Shown here: positions 62,020 to 64,000 of the stretch, one piece after another
How positions within the stretch are numbered: position 1 is the stretch's first letter
Layout of the letters: the number at the start of each line of letters is the position of its first letter
Assembly (NCBI GenBank): GCA_019636345.1
Contig: JAHBXQ010000006.1
Span: 1 to 64,000, forward strand
Length of the DNA stretch: 64,000 nucleotides
Source of the DNA: Pirellulales bacterium
GTDB lineage: Bacteria > Planctomycetota > Planctomycetia > Pirellulales > Lacipirellulaceae
Direction of reading: 5' to 3'
Made by a program: the position numbers and the translations under genes
Notes under the pieces: generated by a model
The model's database searches: none
What the model was told of the DNA's origin: nothing
The model's input: the letters and a program-made list of their open reading frames with translations, nothing else

Positions 62020-64000
62020 GCATTGCGTCGGGCAGCATCGACAAAAGCACCGTCGTCGGGTTCGCGATGGTCCTGCTGACGGTCGCCGGGTTGGCGGCGT
62101 TCACCTCGCTGGGACAACTCGAGGACCCGGAATTCACGATCAAGAACGCGACGGTCGTCACGGCGTATCCCGGCGCCAGCGCCGCCGAGGTCGAGCTTGA
62201 GGTCACCGATCGCATCGAAATCGCGCTGCAGGAGATGCCGCAGATCGAAAAGCTCGAGTCGATCTCCCGCCCGGGCCTGTCGATCGTCAAGGTCGAGATT
62301 CTGTCGAAGTATCCGGCCGAACAATTGCCGCAGATCTGGGACGAACTGCGGCGAAAGGTCCACGACGTCACGCCGAAACTCCCGCCCGGCGTCGGCACGC
62401 CGGACGTGGGCGACGACTTCGGCGACGTCTACGGGTTCCTGCTGGCGGTGACGGGCGACGGGTTTTCGCTCGACGAGTTGGAGAACTACGTCGATGACGT
62501 CAAGAAAGAGCTGAGCCTCGTCGACGGCGTCGCGCGGGTCGAATTGTGGGGGGTGGCGACGCGGTGCATATTTATTGAAGTTTCGCAGGCGCGGCTGTCG
62601 CAGTTGGGGCTCACGATGGAGAACATCCAGCGGACGCTCGCCGAGCAGAACTTGGTGGTCAACTCCGGTTCGTTCGACCTGAATTCCGAGCGACTGCGGA
62701 TCGCCCAGACCGGCGCCTTTACGTCTCCCGAGGACATCGCCGACCTCGTCGTCCGGGGCCGGGATCTGCCGGAAGCGGGGTCTGCGGGGGAATTGTTGAG
62801 GATTCGCGACGTCGCCGTGGTGCGCCGCGGGTTCGTCGAGCCTCCGACCAATCGATTGCGCTACAAGAATCGGCAGTCCGGCGATCGTTCCATGCCCGCA
62901 ATCGGAGTGGCCGTCTCCAACCAATCGGGCGAGAACGTCGTCACGCTCGGCAAGAACCTGGATGCGGCACTGGCAAAACTCCTTTCAACGCTCCCCGTGG
63001 GGATCGAGGTGCATCGGATCTCCTGGCAGGCGGATCAGGTCGACGAGTCGATCGACGTCTTCGTCATCAGCCTGATCGAGTCGATCGTGATCGTCGTGGG
63101 GGTGCTGTGGATCTTCATGGGGTTTTGGACCGCTTCGGTGGTCGGGCTCTCCGGGTTGCTGCTGACGATCATCGGGACGTTTCTATGCATGAGCCTGTGG
63201 GGGATCGACCTGCAACGGATGTCGCTGGGCGCTTTGGTGATCGCCATGGGGATGATGGTCGACAACGCCATCGTCGTGGCCGACGGCGTGCTCGTGCGAC
63301 TGCAACAAGGCATGGACCGCCGGCGGGCCGCGATCGAGGCGGCGACGCAACCGGCCTGGCCGCTGCTAGGAGCCACGATCATCGCCGTCATAGCGTTCTA
63401 TCCCATTTACGCCTCGGAAGAGGGGTCCGGGGAATACTGCGCGTCCTTGTTCCAAGTGGTGGCCATCTCATTGATGCTCAGTTGGTTTCTTTCTGTCACC
63501 GCGACGCCGTTGCTCTGCATTTGGATGCTGCCGCAACCCAGTTCGGCGCAACAGGAACAATACGGCGGCGCCATGTTCGGCGCCTTTCAGCGCGTCCTGG
63601 ACCTCGCGCTGCGTCGTCGCTGGGCCGTCGTCGTGATCCTCGTCGCCGCGCTGTGCGGAGCGCTGTCGCTGTTTCCGTTCATCGATAAGTCGTTCTTCCC
63701 CGATTCGGCGCGGCTCCAGCTCATGATCGACTACTGGGCTCCCGAAGGGACGAACCTGGAGACGGTGTCGCGCGACATGGAGTCGATCGAATCTCACTTG
63801 CTGGCCGACGAGGGAGTCGAGTCCGTCTCCTCGTTCATCGGGGCCGGCCCGCCGCGATTCTACTTGCCGGTCGATCCGGAAGCGACGAATTCGGCCTACG
63901 GGCAGTTCATCGTCAACGTCACCTCGCTCGCCGATTTGAATCGGCTTGTCGCGGATCTCAACCCGTGGCTGCGGGAGAACGTGCCGCAGGCCGAGCCTGT
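62016..64000 (+). CDS. RND efflux transporter permease, truncated by window end
   Basis: 661 codons present, starting at ATG 62016 overlapping the adaptor stop; the rest runs out of the window (full proteins are about 1,000-1,050 aa). The first helix (VVGFAMVLLTVAGLAAFTSL) and porter regions are present. The central helices include 'ALVIAMGMMVDNAIVVADGV', the Asp of the proton relay in TM4, and 'PTNRLRYKNRQSGDRSMPAI' in the porter domain. Exports drugs, metals or metabolites by proton antiport. The early porter part 'LEDPEFTIKNATVVTAYPG' resembles the HAE-type drug pumps. Confidence 0.94.
   Translation, partial: MSIASGSIDKSTVVGFAMVLLTVAGLAAFTSLGQLEDPEFTIKNATVVTAYPGASAAEVELEVTDRIEIALQEMPQIEKLESISRPGLSIVKVEILSKYPAEQLPQIWDELRRKVHDVTPKLPPGVGTPDVGDDFGDVYGFLLAVTGDGFSLDELENYVDDVKKELSLVDGVARVELWGVATRCIFIEVSQARLSQLGLTMENIQRTLAEQNLVVNSGSFDLNSERLRIAQTGAFTSPEDIADLVVRGRDLPEAGSAGELLRIRDVAVVRRGFVEPPTNRLRYKNRQSGDRSMPAIGVAVSNQSGENVVTLGKNLDAALAKLLSTLPVGIEVHRISWQADQVDESIDVFVISLIESIVIVVGVLWIFMGFWTASVVGLSGLLLTIIGTFLCMSLWGIDLQRMSLGALVIAMGMMVDNAIVVADGVLVRLQQGMDRRRAAIEAATQPAWPLLGATIIAVIAFYPIYASEEGSGEYCASLFQVVAISLMLSWFLSVTATPLLCIWMLPQPSSAQQEQYGGAMFGAFQRVLDLALRRRWAVVVILVAALCGALSLFPFIDKSFFPDSARLQLMIDYWAPEGTNLETVSRDMESIESHLLADEGVESVSSFIGAGPPRFYLPVDPEATNSAYGQFIVNVTSLADLNRLVADLNPWLRENVPQAEP

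Overview
High-GC chromosomal window from a planctomycete, most likely a Pirellulales-type bacterium. The evidence is a LamG protein, PEP-CTERM proteins with a dockerin-like repeat, prepilin-type proteins with a C-terminal DG(H/S)V motif, Tat-exported Gfo/Idh/MocA proteins, and Cys-rich or Gly/Arg-rich secreted proteins of planctomycete style. It also carries a tetrahydromethanopterin (H4MPT) biosynthesis cluster, which is known from planctomycetes and methylotrophs.
Layout. 0-5.6 kb: a truncated LamG protein, a CBS-pair protein, a FabD-like acyltransferase homologue and a membrane-anchored PQQ-like propeller protein. 5.9-12.2 kb: a tightly packed H4MPT cofactor cluster (SDR-like protein with a degenerate active site, dihydropteroate-synthase-like protein, PabB, PabA, DUF447 protein, beta-RFAP synthase). 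PabA and PabB make p-aminobenzoate, beta-RFAP synthase joins it to PRPP, and the DHPS-like protein is the candidate for adding the pterin. 12.4-19.2 kb: housekeeping genes (dapA, pdxJ, mgtE, rnc, a dacB-like peptidase). 19.5-26.9 kb: sugar and uronate catabolism (Gfo/Idh/MocA, Old-Yellow-Enzyme-like protein, GH88-like hydrolase, SDR, KDPG aldolase, PfkB sugar kinase). 27.1-32.0 kb: secreted proteins (Cys-rich protein, two PEP-CTERM proteins, a pseudopilin, a purple-acid-phosphatase-like protein).
32.0-38.0 kb: a sigma-54 enhancer-binding regulator divergent from a sulfate ABC transporter operon ending in a YezD-like gene. A good -24/-12 promoter and two enhancer-like dyads lie between them. 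38.1-47.2 kb: a BON-lipoprotein fusion, a DUF1559 pseudopilin, a phosphate-selective-type porin, a Cys-rich protein, an SLC13-type anion permease, a Gly/Arg/Asn-rich protein and a SnoaL-like protein. 47.2-52.6 kb: a repeat-rich spacer, then a small island (Fic protein, dGTPase, tyrosine integrase) next to an initiator-type tRNA-Met. 53.4-57.9 kb: a prenyltransferase-repeat protein, a planctomycete hypothetical and a PPK2 kinase. 58.2-64.0 kb: a soluble GAF histidine kinase, a FixJ-type regulator, a receiver-only protein and an RND efflux pair, the pump being cut by the window end.
The least expected signals are the sigma-54 control of sulfate uptake, the GGAC-N4-GTCC-type dyads before ppk2 and before the receiver/RND genes, the SDR with Tyr replaced by Phe inside the H4MPT cluster, and the integrase island at an initiator tRNA with a non-canonical anticodon stem.
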